Source: Amycolatopsis arida (GTDB taxonomy: Bacteria; Actinomycetota; Actinomycetes; Mycobacteriales; Pseudonocardiaceae). Taken from it: a stretch of DNA of 64,000 bases. The notes beneath the pieces are model-generated. The model did no database searches. It saw only the letters and a list, made by a program, of their open reading frames with translations, and was not told where the DNA came from. Position 1 is the stretch's first letter. The number at the start of each line of letters is the position of its first letter. The position numbers and the translations under genes were made by a program. The stretch is taken from NCBI RefSeq assembly GCF_900115565.1, contig NZ_FOWW01000003.1:310001-374000 (forward strand), read 5' to 3'. Positions 8,328-16,373 of the stretch are shown here, piece by piece.

Positions 8328-8725
8328 CGGCGCGAGGCTGGCTGCGGCCGGGGCTGGCCTTCCTCGCCGTGGCCTACGGGCTGGCCGGACTCACCCAGCT
8401 CCTGCTGCCAAAGGCGTTCTTCGACTACTTCCCCTGGGTCGACCTGCTGCCGCCGTACAACGAGCACCTCCTGCGCGACGTCGGTGCGCTGACCGTCGGC
8501 AACGCGCTCGTGCTCGCGGTCGCGGCCGTCGCCATGGAGCGCCGCCTCGTGTACACCGCGCTGGCCGCCAACCTGGCCTTCGCGGTGCCGCATTTCGTGT
8601 TCCACACCACCCACCTGGAGGGCTTCACCCCGGCGGAGGTCATCTCCCAGACGGGCTTTCTGGTCCTGCTCGTCGTGATTCCGGCCGCGCTGCTCGTCCT
8701 GGCGTGGCGGCGGCCGCCCGGCTAG
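8324..8725 (+). CDS. Small four-helix membrane protein
   Basis: 133 residues with hydrophobic segments at about 8-28, 45-68, 77-95 and 108-127; no charged catalytic motif. It starts inside the stop of the preceding oxidoreductase (ATGA) and is likely translated by coupling. Its stop shares the tetranucleotide CTAG with the stop of purM on the other strand. Family not recognised beyond a general DoxX/DUF4345-like shape; association with the SigJ-type operon is the only functional hint. Confidence 0.8.
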   Translation: MTARGWLRPGLAFLAVAYGLAGLTQLLLPKAFFDYFPWVDLLPPYNEHLLRDVGALTVGNALVLAVAAVAMERRLVYTALAANLAFAVPHFVFHTTHLEGFTPAEVISQTGFLVLLVVIPAALLVLAWRRPPG

Positions 8726-9792
8726 AAGCGCGGGTGGTGGCCGTCGAGCACGGCCCGCGGGCCGTCGGGGTCGTCGGCCGGGCGCACGTCGCCCAGCACC
8801 CACGCCGGGATGTGCCGCGCGGTGAGCACCGCCAGCGCCCGGTCGACGTCCTCCGGCGCCACCACGGCCACCATGCCCACGCCCATGTTGAACGTCTTCT
8901 CCATCTCGACGGCCGCCACCCTGCCGATCTGCGCGATCAGCGCGAAGACCGGCGCCGGGGTCCACGTGCCGCGCTCCAGCGTCGCCACCAGACCACGGGG
9001 CATCACCCGCGCCAGGTTCGCCACGAGACCACCGCCGGTGACGTGCGCGAACGTGCGCACCTCCGCCTCGGCGGCGAGCGCGAGGCAGTCCCTGGCGTAG
9101 ATCCGGGTCGGTTCGAGCAGCTCCTCGCCGAGCGTTCGGCCCAACTCCTCGACGTGCCCGTCCAGCGGCATCCGCGCGATGTCCAACAGCACGTGCCGGG
9201 CCAGCGAGTACCCGTTGGAGTGCAACCCCGACGACCCCATCGCGATCACCACGTCGCTCGGCCGCACTCGCTCGGGGCCGAGCAGCGCCGCCGCCTCGAC
9301 CACGCCGACCCCGGTGGCCGACAGGTCGTAGTCGTGCTCGCCCATCATCCCGGGGTGCTCCGCGGTCTCCCCGCCGAGCAGCGCGCACCCCGCCTGGACG
9401 CATCCCTCGGCGATGCCGGCAACCAGCGCCTCGATCTTGCTCGGCAGCACCTTGCCGACCGCGATGTAGTCCTGCAGGAACAGCGGCTCGGCCCCGGTGA
9501 CCACGAGGTCGTCGACGACCATCGCCACCAGGTCGACGCCCACCGTGTCGTGCTTGTCCAGCGCCTGCGCCACGGCGATCTTCGTGCCGACGCCGTCGGT
9601 GGAGGACGCCAGCACCGGCTCCTTCCACCGGTCCAGCTTCAGCTGGAACAGCCCGGCGAACCCGCCGACGCCACCCAGCACCTCGGGCCGGGACGCCCGC
9701 TCCGCGTGCGGCCGGAGCAGCTCGACGGCCTGGTCACCGGCCTCGATGTCCACACCGGCGGCGGCGTAGGTGGCGCTGGCGGACTCGCTCAC
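8722..9792 (-). CDS. purM: Phosphoribosylformylglycinamidine cyclo-ligase (AIR synthetase)
   Basis: 356-residue cytosolic enzyme making aminoimidazole ribotide from FGAM with ATP, the fifth step of purine synthesis. Recognisable signatures include STDGVGTKIAVAQ (substrate/ATP loop near 63-75), DLVAMVVDDLVVTGAEPLF and HVTGGGLVANLARVMP. Length matches the family (about 350). It begins with ATG at 9792, 51 bp after the purF stop on the same strand, the usual purF-purM pair in actinomycetes. The 3' end overlaps the convergent membrane-protein gene by 4 bp. Confidence 0.97.
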   Translation of the reverse strand: MSESASATYAAAGVDIEAGDQAVELLRPHAERASRPEVLGGVGGFAGLFQLKLDRWKEPVLASSTDGVGTKIAVAQALDKHDTVGVDLVAMVVDDLVVTGAEPLFLQDYIAVGKVLPSKIEALVAGIAEGCVQAGCALLGGETAEHPGMMGEHDYDLSATGVGVVEAAALLGPERVRPSDVVIAMGSSGLHSNGYSLARHVLLDIARMPLDGHVEELGRTLGEELLEPTRIYARDCLALAAEAEVRTFAHVTGGGLVANLARVMPRGLVATLERGTWTPAPVFALIAQIGRVAAVEMEKTFNMGVGMVAVVAPEDVDRALAVLTARHIPAWVLGDVRPADDPDGPRAVLDGHHPRF

Positions 9793-9843
9793 GAAGCGGA
9801 CTCCATCCTCGACTCTGTCATCTGCCAGGGAGCTCTGGTCGGG

Positions 9844-11406
9844 CTAGGGACGCCGCACGGCGTCCTCGGCACCGTACCCGGCCGGCGGGACCGACATCCG
9901 GGAGACCGGAGCCGTCACCGCGTTCCCGGCGCCCTCCAACCCTTCCAGCAGGTGCTTGCCGATCAGCGCGTCGTCGGGCAGCGGGATCGGGTACTCGCCG
10001 TCGAAGCACGCCGCGCACAGCCGGGACCGGGGCTGCTCGGACGCGGCGACCAGGCCGTCCAGCGAGACGTAGCCCAACGAGTCGGCGCCGATCGAGCGGC
10101 GCACCCCCTCCAGGTCGAGGCCGTTGGCGATCAGCTCGGCGCGGGAGGCGAAGTCGATGCCGTAGAAGCACGGCCAGCGCACCGGCGGCGAGGCGATCCG
10201 CACGTGCACCTCCAACGCTCCGGACTCGCGCAGCATCCGCACCAGCGCGCGCTGGGTGTTGCCGCGCACGATGGAGTCGTCCACCACCACCAGCCGCTTG
10301 CCGCGGATCACGTCGCGCAACGGATTGAGCTTGAGCCGGATGCCGAGCTGCCGGATGGTCTGCGACGGCTGGATGAAGGTGCGCCCGACGTAGGCGTTCT
10401 TCACCAGCCCCGAGCCGTAGGGGATGCCGGAGGCCTGCGCGTAGCCGATCGCCGCCGGGGTACCGGACTCGGGCACCGGGATCACCAGGTCGGCCTCCAC
10501 CGGGTGCTCCTCGGCGAGCCGGCGGCCGATCTCCACCCGCGTGGCGTGGACGCTGCGGCCGGCGATGGTGGTGTCGGGCCGGGCGAGGTAGACGTACTCG
10601 AACACGCAGCCCTTCGGCTCCGGTCCGGCGAACCGCGAGGAGCGCAGCCCCTCGGCGTCGATGGCCAGCAGCTCGCCGGGCTCGACCTCGCGGACGAACG
10701 ACGCGCCGACGATGTCCAGCGCGGCCGTCTCGCTGGCCACCACCCAGCCGCGCTCGAGCCGGCCGAGCACCAGCGGCCGCACACCGTGCGGGTCGCGGGC
10801 GGCGTAGAGGGTGGTCTCGTCGGCGAAGACCAGGCAGAACGCGCCGCGGAGGGTGGGCAGCAGCTCGGTGGCGGCGGCCTCGATGCCCTTGTCGGCGGCG
10901 GCCGCGGCGAGCAGCCCGCAGACGAGGTCGGAGTCGGTGGTGGCGCCCCGCCTGTCGATCACCCCGAGCTCCCTGGCCCGCTCGTGCAGCTCGGCGGTGT
11001 TCACCAGGTTGCCGTTGTGCCCGAGGGCGAGGCCGGAGCCGGCGGCGGTGGTACGGAACGTGGGTTGGGCGTTCTCCCAGCTGCCGCCTCCGGTCGTGGA
11101 GTAGCGGCAGTGCCCGACCGCGATGTGCCCCTGCAGCGAGGAGAGCACCTGCTCGTCGAACACCTGGCTGACCAGCCCCAGGTCCTTGAACACCACGATC
11201 TGGCTGCCGTCGGACACCGAGATGCCGGCGGCCTCCTGGCCACGGTGTTGCAACGCGTACAACCCGTAGTAGGACAGTTTCGCGACCTCCTCGCCCGGCG
11301 CCCACACGCCGAACACGCCGCACTCCTCGCGCGGCTCGGGATCGGTGTGGGCGGGGTCGTCGGGCTGGTGAGGCGCGGCGGGTCCGGTGGGCTGGTCGGG
11401 ATGCAC
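9844..11406 (-). CDS. purF: Amidophosphoribosyltransferase (first committed purine step)
   Basis: 520 residues as annotated. It transfers the glutamine amide to PRPP. After a 28-residue proline/acid-rich propeptide the catalytic Cys29 begins the mature glutaminase domain (ECGVFGVW). The PRPP-binding motif VVVDDSIVRGNT lies near 370, and RLCAACFDGEYP near the end fits the cysteines of the iron-sulfur type of PurF. The GTG at 11406 was chosen because AGGGAG lies 7 bases upstream; a TTG at 11424 is possible but lacks a site. Followed by purM. The leader region 11407-11611 contains a TACACT-like -10 near 11446 on the minus strand. Confidence 0.96.
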   Translation of the reverse strand: MHPDQPTGPAAPHQPDDPAHTDPEPREECGVFGVWAPGEEVAKLSYYGLYALQHRGQEAAGISVSDGSQIVVFKDLGLVSQVFDEQVLSSLQGHIAVGHCRYSTTGGGSWENAQPTFRTTAAGSGLALGHNGNLVNTAELHERARELGVIDRRGATTDSDLVCGLLAAAAADKGIEAAATELLPTLRGAFCLVFADETTLYAARDPHGVRPLVLGRLERGWVVASETAALDIVGASFVREVEPGELLAIDAEGLRSSRFAGPEPKGCVFEYVYLARPDTTIAGRSVHATRVEIGRRLAEEHPVEADLVIPVPESGTPAAIGYAQASGIPYGSGLVKNAYVGRTFIQPSQTIRQLGIRLKLNPLRDVIRGKRLVVVDDSIVRGNTQRALVRMLRESGALEVHVRIASPPVRWPCFYGIDFASRAELIANGLDLEGVRRSIGADSLGYVSLDGLVAASEQPRSRLCAACFDGEYPIPLPDDALIGKHLLEGLEGAGNAVTAPVSRMSVPPAGYGAEDAVRRP

Positions 11407-11510
11407 CGCAAAGCTCCCTGGCAAGACGGGGGTGGCCTACCTCTGAAGTGTAGACGCCGAAGGACGCCGGACCGCCCCCGCGCGCCACATCGAGACGGTG
11501 CTCACCGCGA

Positions 11511-11540
11511 AGCGCTCACCACCGCTCACCACCGCTCACC
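11511..11540 (+). repeat. Three tandem 10-bp units upstream of purF
   Basis: AGCGCTCACC followed by two copies of ACCGCTCACC, in the 333-bp gap between purF and the next gene. Short and purely descriptive; no role is evident. Confidence 0.7.
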
Positions 11541-11611
11541 ACGCAGCCCTCGAAGCGTTCATGCCCGCGCGAGTGCGGCCCGCGCGCGGTGAATCGGGCG
11601 CCGAAGGGGGC

Positions 11612-11674
11612 GCCGCGAGCGTGGAACTCGCGGTCTCGAGCGTAGATTTCGATGTCCCGAACGGAGATCTCGCG
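11612..11674. repeat. Triad of 21-bp units, CGAACGTAGATCTCG family, copy 1
   Basis: Three consecutive 21-bp units (11612-11632, 11633-11653, 11654-11674) with the core YCGARCGNAGATYTCG. The same family recurs as a triad at 38740-38802 next to purB. Here it lies 3' of the minus-strand gene ending at 11740, beyond its terminator hairpin. The open frame through it translates as RDIEIYARD-type repeats and is not a gene. Confidence 0.8.
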
Positions 11675-11688
11675 GTGGGTGGAGACGG

Positions 11689-11721
11689 CCGTGGGCCCCG
11701 GCGAGGTGCCGGGGCCCACGG
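11689..11721 (-). terminator. Strong terminator hairpin after the DUF397 operon
   Basis: A perfect 14-bp stem (CCGTGGGCCCCGGC, loop GAGGT, then its complement) begins 19 bp past the stop of the minus-strand gene ending at 11740. No T-tract, as is common in GC-rich actinomycetes. Confidence 0.8.
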
Positions 11722-11739
11722 TCCTGAAGATTCAGTTGG

Positions 11740-12123
11740 TCACGCGGTGACTACGAGAAATTTCGACCGCCCGGCGTCGTCCGGGACCCAGCAACCGCTG
11801 GAGTGTCCCCTGCTGACCGCGTACTCGTCGTCCCCGAGGGACAGCAGCTCGCCGACCACCCGCCGGAGATCGCCGCTCGACCGCCAGAGCACCGTCTTCG
11901 GTTCCAGCACGTCGGCCTCGTCGCCGGGCATCCGCATGGCGATCACGTCGTCCTCGGCCTCGAGCCGAACCATGTCGATCACCGAGCCGTGGGCCCGGAT
12001 CCCGACCACCGCGACCACCTCGCCCCGCGCGTCGCGCGGGTGCACGAACCGGTAGCCGCGGTCGATCAGCCGGCGCAGCGCGGTCTCGGTGTCGACGGCG
12101 CGTTGCTCAGGAGAGGACGTCAT
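11740..12123 (-). CDS. Hypothetical protein downstream of a DUF397 gene
   Basis: 127 residues, soluble, mixed alpha/beta by eye, with no signal peptide or membrane segment. I do not recognise the family. Notable stretches are ALRRLIDRGYRFVHPRD near the N-terminus and SSGCWVPDDAGRSKFLVV at the end. The ATG at 12123 overlaps the 3' end of the DUF397 gene by 17 bp, so the two are co-transcribed and probably translationally coupled; an in-frame start at 12144 would lengthen the overlap. Role may be linked to the XRE/DUF397 regulatory module. Confidence 0.7.
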   Translation of the reverse strand: MTSSPEQRAVDTETALRRLIDRGYRFVHPRDARGEVVAVVGIRAHGSVIDMVRLEAEDDVIAMRMPGDEADVLEPKTVLWRSSGDLRRVVGELLSLGDDEYAVSRGHSSGCWVPDDAGRSKFLVVTA

Positions 12124-12343
12124 CGAACTCGCCGTCCTTCGCACCCGCGAGGAAGGCCGCCATCTCCTCCCGCGTGTAGATCAGGGCGGGACCGGTGGGG
12201 AAGCGCGAGTTGCGCACCGCCACCCGGCCGTCGCCGAGCGGGGCCACCTCGACACAGTTGCCGACGGCACCGCTGTGCCGGCTCTTGCGCCAGGCCGCGT
12301 CGGTCAACAGTTCGGCCGACACTCCGTTGTGAACCTGCTCCAT
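12107..12343 (-). CDS. DUF397 domain protein
   Basis: 78 residues matching the DUF397 pattern: WRKSRHSGAVGNCVEVA near residues 18-34, a central VAVRNSR and the C-terminal FPTGPALIYTREEMAAFLAGAKDGEFD. These small proteins are almost exclusive to actinomycetes and accompany WhiJ/Scr1-like XRE regulators, one of which is encoded 1.65 kb away (13996-14865). Some act as antitoxin-like or co-regulator partners. ATG at 12343. The region upstream carries repeated TGCACGTGCA palindromes, good candidates for its operator. Confidence 0.92.
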   Translation of the reverse strand: MEQVHNGVSAELLTDAAWRKSRHSGAVGNCVEVAPLGDGRVAVRNSRFPTGPALIYTREEMAAFLAGAKDGEFDDVLS

Positions 12344-12386
12344 GATCGATCCCCACCTTCCCGACTTCACCACTGGGGGATGCATC

Positions 12387-12452
12387 TGCACGTGCATCTG
12401 GTCGTGCACAGAACGTAGCACGTGCCGGTGCGCGTGTGAATGCACGTGCAGC
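12387..12452. promoter_or_regulatory. Tandem palindromic operators upstream of the DUF397 gene
   Basis: Two exact 10-bp palindromes TGCACGTGCA at 12387-12396 and 12443-12452, 56 bp apart, with a GTGCAC around 12404-12409 and GCACGTGC at 12419-12426 between them. They sit 44-110 bp upstream of the DUF397 start, where promoter elements are expected. Likely binding sites for a dimeric regulator, plausibly the XRE protein of this module (inference). Confidence 0.6.
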
Positions 12453-12740
12453 AAACTTTCGCCGAATCTTCGCCTGAGTGGGTGACTTGGCAGCGCAACG
12501 CCTTGACTTAAGCTGACGGGCTTCGCACTTCCCCGACCTTCTGGCCGGGTCGCTCCCGGGCCCGTGTGCGTGTGTCGGGATCCCGGCCGAATCGCTCCTG
12601 ATCTGCTGGTTCGCCCTGGAGCACCTCGTGGTGCGGGCCGCGTGCCGGCACTCCCCGGAGCGCCGGGACCGCGCCGGCCGCCGTGGCCCATCTCCCGAAC
12701 CGGCCCCGGGAGTGCCACAAGCGGCAATCCCACCGCTGCC

Positions 12741-13110
12741 ACTATTGGCAAGGCAGAGCCAGCCGGCAGCCCGGGGGCGCACCATTGGCAAGGCAGAGCC
12801 AGCCGGCAGCCCCGGGGCGGTACCCGGCCCGTGATCAGCAGTCCATGCGCGGCCCGGTTGCGCTATCCGGCCCGCGACCAGCACCCATGCGCAGCCCGGC
12901 CCAACCGGCAGTCCCTGCGCAGCCCCGGCTCAGCCGGCAGCCGGTACGGACCCGCAACCCGTGGTCGGTAGGCACCCTCGACCCGTAGTCGGTACGCACC
13001 CGCGACCCGTGACCAGTAGCCCATGCGGACCCCGACCCATGGTCCGCGCAGTCCGTGCGCATTCCCGACCCGTGGCCGACATGCCGTACGCGACCCGCCG
13101 GAGCCGGCAG
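12741..13110. repeat. 40-bp tandem duplication followed by degenerate repeats
   Basis: A 40-bp unit is duplicated at 12741-12780 and 12781-12820, with a 29-bp identical core. From about 12825 to 13110 short degenerate units follow, built on CCCGACCCGTGGTC and CAGCCGGCAGYCC. Both strands are open in several frames only because of the repetition. The stretch 12453-12740 between this and the DUF397 operators holds no gene that I can see. Confidence 0.75.
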
Positions 13111-13194
13111 GCTGCCGGAACTCGCCAGGCGGTGGCCCAGCACCAGGCCGGCACGTGGAACTGGGATTTCGGCGGGTGCGAGGCGTCTCCCCGA

Positions 13195-13325
13195 GTTGTC
13201 CACAGACCTGGGCCGATGTGGACAACCGCCTGCGGGAAAGCGCTTTCCACCTGGTTCCGTCAGAGCGCACCTCTAGGCTGGAAGTCAGGGGATCGAACCC
13301 CAGGCGGGTGGTGGCCCCCTGGAGG
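13195..13325 (+). repeat. Composite DnaA-box/TAGAMT element, copy 1
   Basis: Contains GTTGTCCACA (13195-13204), a 12-base loop and its perfect complement TGTGGACAAC (13217-13226), then the 14-bp palindrome GGAAAGCGCTTTCC (13235-13248), a TAGGCT box at 13274-13279 followed by GGA, and a GGGG-N6-CCCC hairpin at 13288-13301. The same order and spacing occur at 40505-40619 (minus strand) and, in part, at 59971-60085. TTGTCCACA matches the actinomycete DnaA-box consensus. Confidence 0.8.
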
Positions 13326-13329
13326 GTGG

Positions 13330-13900
13330 GCCTTTGGTGAGGCGGCCGTTCGACGCGGCAGTGGTTCGCGGTCGCGGGTTCGCGGCAGCAGTTCGACGCG
13401 GCGGGATTCGGCGAAGCGTCTTTCACCGCGGCGGAGTTTCCCCACGCCGGACGCTCGACCAGCGGGCGTTCGGTGCGGCAGGCGTTCGGTGCGGCGCACG
13501 TTCCCCGCGACGGGGCCCGACGCGGCGGACCTTCGATGTGCCGGGCGCTCGGTGCGGCGGGGCTCGATGCGGCGGGCACTCGATGCGGCGGACGTTCCCT
13601 GCGCCGAGCGCTCGACGCGGCGGACGCTCAATGCGGCGGGCGTTCCCTGCACCGGGCGTTCGGTGCAGGGAACGCCCGATGGAACCGTGGTTCGACACGG
13701 CGGCCGTTCAGCGCGGCAAGCCGTTGGCCGGAGCGGTGTTCAAGGCGGCGGGCCGTTCGGCGCGGCGAGCCGTTGGCCGGAGCGCTTCAGCACCGCGGCC
13801 GTTCGGCGCGGCGGGTGTTCAAGGCGGCGGCCGTTCAGCGCGGCAGCCGTCGGCCGAAGCGGTGGCCGAAGCGGTGGCCGAAGCGGTGGCAGCCTCAACC
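13330..13900. repeat. Degenerate 16-bp tandem repeat tract with a 17-bp perfect hairpin
   Basis: About 570 bp built from dozens of degenerate units of about 14-17 bp resembling GTTCGGTGCGGCGGGC (for instance around 13461-13500 and 13555-13640). Inside it 13638-13654 and 13661-13677 are a perfect 17-bp inverted repeat with a 6-base loop. Several frames stay open through the tract but encode only Arg/Ala-rich repetition. It directly follows composite element copy 1 and lies 3' of the XRE gene. 13900-13995 holds nothing clear. Confidence 0.8.
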
Positions 13901-13995
13901 GGGTGGCACCCACAATCGGGCCGCCGCTCGGCGTGGCCGCCGTTCGGGCACAGCGCCACCGAAGGCGCCTCCCACCCTGCCGTCGGAGGCGGGCG

Positions 13996-14865
13996 TCAGA
14001 CCTCCGCGCGCACCTTCGTCAGCCACTGCCGGGTGCGGTCCGGCGTCTCGGCGTCGACCGCGAGGCGGTCCAGCGCTCGGCTGTAGACCTCGATGTCCTC
14101 GGGCTTCTCCACGTACACCGCCCCGGTCAGGTGCTCGACGTAGGCGATGTTCGGCAGCTCCGGCGCGGCGAACCGGAGCAGGGTGAAGGCACCCTCCGCC
14201 GCGTAGCCACTCTGCTCGTACGGCACGTACTGCAGCGTGATGTGCGGCAGCGACGTCAGCTCGAGCAGCTTGTCGATCTGCTCCCGGTGCACCCGGCACC
14301 CACCGATCGGCCGGCGGATCACCGACTCGTCGACGACCACCCAGAGCCGCGGCGCGTTGGGCCTCGCCAGCACCTTCTGCCGGCGCATCCGCATCGCCAC
14401 CCTGCGCTCGACGTCGTCGTTCGACTTGTCCGGCATCCCGTGGCTGGCGACCGCCCTGGCGTAGTCCTCGGTCTGCAGCAGGCCCGGCACGAACTGCAGC
14501 TCGTAGGTCTGGATCCGGTCCGCGGCCTCCTCCAGCCCGAGGTAGGCGTCGAACCACTTCGGCGTCAGGTCGCTGTAGCGCTGCCACCAGCCGGCCTGGT
14601 TGGACTCCTTGACCATGTCCAGGTACACGGCGCGCTCTTTCGGATCGGAGACGCCGTACATGGTCAGCAGGTCGGAGACGTCGCGCTCCTTGAACCCGAC
14701 CCGGCCGAGCTCCATCCGGCTGATCTTCGACTCCGACGCGCGGATCTGGTAGCCGGCGTCGGCGCGCGAGATGGCGGCCTGCTCACGGAGCCTGCGTAAC
14801 TGGGACCCGAGGACGATCCGACGCGCGGTGGGACCGCCACCAAGATCGGCGCCGCCCGTGGTCAT
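13996..14865 (-). CDS. XRE-family regulator with DUF5753 domain (Scr1/WhiJ-like)
   Basis: 289 residues. N-terminal helix-turn-helix (about 18-80; LGSQLRRLREQAAISRADAG and ASESKISRMELGRVGF) followed by the DUF5753 region (about 100-280) with the hallmark QFVPGLLQTEDYARAV, GGCRVHREQIDKLLEL and LPHITLQYVPY. Such regulators work with DUF397 partners in actinomycete development and antibiotic control. The ATG at 14865 is supported by the HTH alignment. Divergent from a DUF574-type methyltransferase gene across 208 bp that include an AT-rich TATACT at 14922-14927 and the imperfect palindrome GCAAACGTTGC at 14901-14911, possible control sites. Confidence 0.92.
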   Translation of the reverse strand: MTTGGADLGGGPTARRIVLGSQLRRLREQAAISRADAGYQIRASESKISRMELGRVGFKERDVSDLLTMYGVSDPKERAVYLDMVKESNQAGWWQRYSDLTPKWFDAYLGLEEAADRIQTYELQFVPGLLQTEDYARAVASHGMPDKSNDDVERRVAMRMRRQKVLARPNAPRLWVVVDESVIRRPIGGCRVHREQIDKLLELTSLPHITLQYVPYEQSGYAAEGAFTLLRFAAPELPNIAYVEHLTGAVYVEKPEDIEVYSRALDRLAVDAETPDRTRQWLTKVRAEV

Positions 14866-15073
14866 CGTGTGCTTCCTCTTCCTCGCCGCGTACCGTCGCT
14901 GCAAACGTTGCGCAGAAGCACTATACTCCAAACTTCAACAATACGATCCGTCCCGATTACCCTCGGTGCCGTCGCCGCTGATCCTCTCGCGACCACCGTT
15001 TACCGGTCGAGTCCGACCCCTTACCCTAAGTCGGGTTCGCAGCTGTCCGCCACGTCATACTGTGAGGCTCACC

Positions 15074-15907
15074 ATGCCCGGCACTCCGACCCGGTCCGAC
15101 CCCAAGCCACCCGTCGGCGTCGACCCCACCAGGGCCAGCATCGCGCGCGTCTACGACGCCTTCCTCAACGGCAAGGACAACTACGAGATCGACCGCGAGG
15201 TGCTACGGGGCGTCCAGAAGGCCGCACCCGAGGCACAGGACCTCGCCACCGAGAACCGCGGCTTCCTGATCCGGGCCTCCCGGTTCCTCGCCGAGCAGAC
15301 CGGGATCACGCAGTACCTCGACTGCGGCTCGGGCCTGCCCACCGCGGAGAACACCCACCAGGTCGTGCAACGGATCCAGCCGGAGTCCACCGTCGTCTAC
15401 GTGGACAACGACCCCGTCGTGATCGCGCACGGCAGGGCGCTGCTGGTGGAGAACGAGCTCACGCACTTCTCCGACGCCGACATCTTCAACCCGCCGAGCG
15501 TGCTCAAGGACCCGGTGGTGCGCAGGCACCTCGACTTCTCCGAGCCCATCGCCCTGCTGCAACTGGGCACGCTGCACCACTACACCGGCGAGCGGAACCC
15601 GGCCGACATCATGCAGGAGTACGTCGACGCGCTGCCGTCGGGCTCCTACATCGCGATCAGCCACTTCCTCGATCCGGAGAACGAGCACAGCACGGTCGCC
15701 CGCAAGATGGAGCACATGTTCCTGCACAGCCCCATGGGCAGCGGCAAGTTCCGCACCAAGGCGGAACTCGAGGAGCTGTTCTGCGGGCTGGAGATGGTCG
15801 AGCCGGGGCTGGTCCTCTGCGCGGACTGGTGGCCGGACGGCCCGCGGCTCAAGCCGCTCAACCAGGTGCAGTACTGCATCGCGGGCGGTGTCGCGCGCAA
15901 GCCCTGA
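15074..15907 (+). CDS. DUF574-type SAM-dependent methyltransferase
   Basis: 277 residues of the actinomycete-specific S-adenosylmethionine methyltransferase family (formerly DUF574). Typical features are SIARVYDAFLNGKDNYEID at the N-terminus, the SAM-binding YLDCGSGLPTAENTHQVVQ near 99-117, VYVDNDPVV near 125 and a C-terminal DWWPDGP. Substrate unknown; the family commonly sits beside XRE/DUF397 modules, as here. ATG at 15074 precedes the conserved start. A paralogue lies at 44401-45240 with the same motif order. Confidence 0.9.
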   Translation: MPGTPTRSDPKPPVGVDPTRASIARVYDAFLNGKDNYEIDREVLRGVQKAAPEAQDLATENRGFLIRASRFLAEQTGITQYLDCGSGLPTAENTHQVVQRIQPESTVVYVDNDPVVIAHGRALLVENELTHFSDADIFNPPSVLKDPVVRRHLDFSEPIALLQLGTLHHYTGERNPADIMQEYVDALPSGSYIAISHFLDPENEHSTVARKMEHMFLHSPMGSGKFRTKAELEELFCGLEMVEPGLVLCADWWPDGPRLKPLNQVQYCIAGGVARKP

Positions 15908-15934
15908 CCGCATCGGCCGACCCCACGGGCGGCG

Positions 15935-16315
15935 TCACGGTCGCAGGACCGGCAGCCAGCGGGAGAGGTCGGCGCGGGTACCCGACGCGCTGACCCTTCC
16001 CGCGGCGACCGCCGCCGGCCAGTCGACGAGCCCGGTGGCCAGCTCGAGCCAGGTGCGCGGATCCGTCTCCACGACGTTGGGCGGTGTCCCCCGGGTGTGC
16101 CGGGGCCCCTCGACGCACTGCACGGCGGCGAACGGCGGCACCCGCACCTCGACGCTGCGACCGGGCGCGTCGGCCGCCAGCGTGCGCAGGCTCAACCGCA
16201 CCGCGGCGGCCAGCTCGGCGCGGGGTGGCTGAGGCTCCTCGCCCCGCAGCCATCCCGCCACCCGAGCGACGGCGGCACGTAACTCACCGGGGTCGACCGA
16301 GCGCGATGCGATCAT
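15935..16315 (-). CDS. Sterol-carrier-family (SCP2-like) small protein
   Basis: 126 residues with the highly conserved block [20 protein letters not shown] followed by [20 protein letters not shown] and [15 protein letters not shown], which I recognise from the small sterol-carrier family proteins of actinomycetes. A hydrophobic-ligand or lipid role is assumed from the family name only. ATG at 16315 was chosen over an upstream TTG. Convergent with the methyltransferase gene (27 bp between stops), divergent from the next gene. Confidence 0.8.
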   Translation of the reverse strand: MIASRSVDPGELRAAVARVAGWLRGEEPQPPRAELAAAVRLSLRTLAADAPGRSVEVRVPPFAAVQCVEGPRHTRGTPPNVVETDPRTWLELATGLVDWPAAVAAGRVSASGTRADLSRWLPVLRP

Positions 16316-16373
16316 GGCCAAACACTAGGATGTCGCCGGCAACACTGGCGACGCGACCAACGTGGGGACCAAC

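Noticed and set aside
7735-11592. A 1285-residue plus-strand open frame
   Set aside because: It runs antisense to purM and purF; an effect of GC-biased third positions, not a gene.
13195-13250. Replication origin because of DnaA-box-like sequences
   Set aside because: Only two boxes, no cluster, no dnaA or dnaN nearby, and the same pair recurs at other loci as a repeat element.
13261-13320. A tRNA-like T-arm (GGGGATCGAACCCC) in composite element copy 1
   Set aside because: No matching acceptor stem, D-arm or anticodon arm could be built, and the other copies have different loops.
12961-14799. A 612-residue plus-strand frame
   Set aside because: Spans repeat tracts and then the antisense of the XRE gene; no homologous domain.
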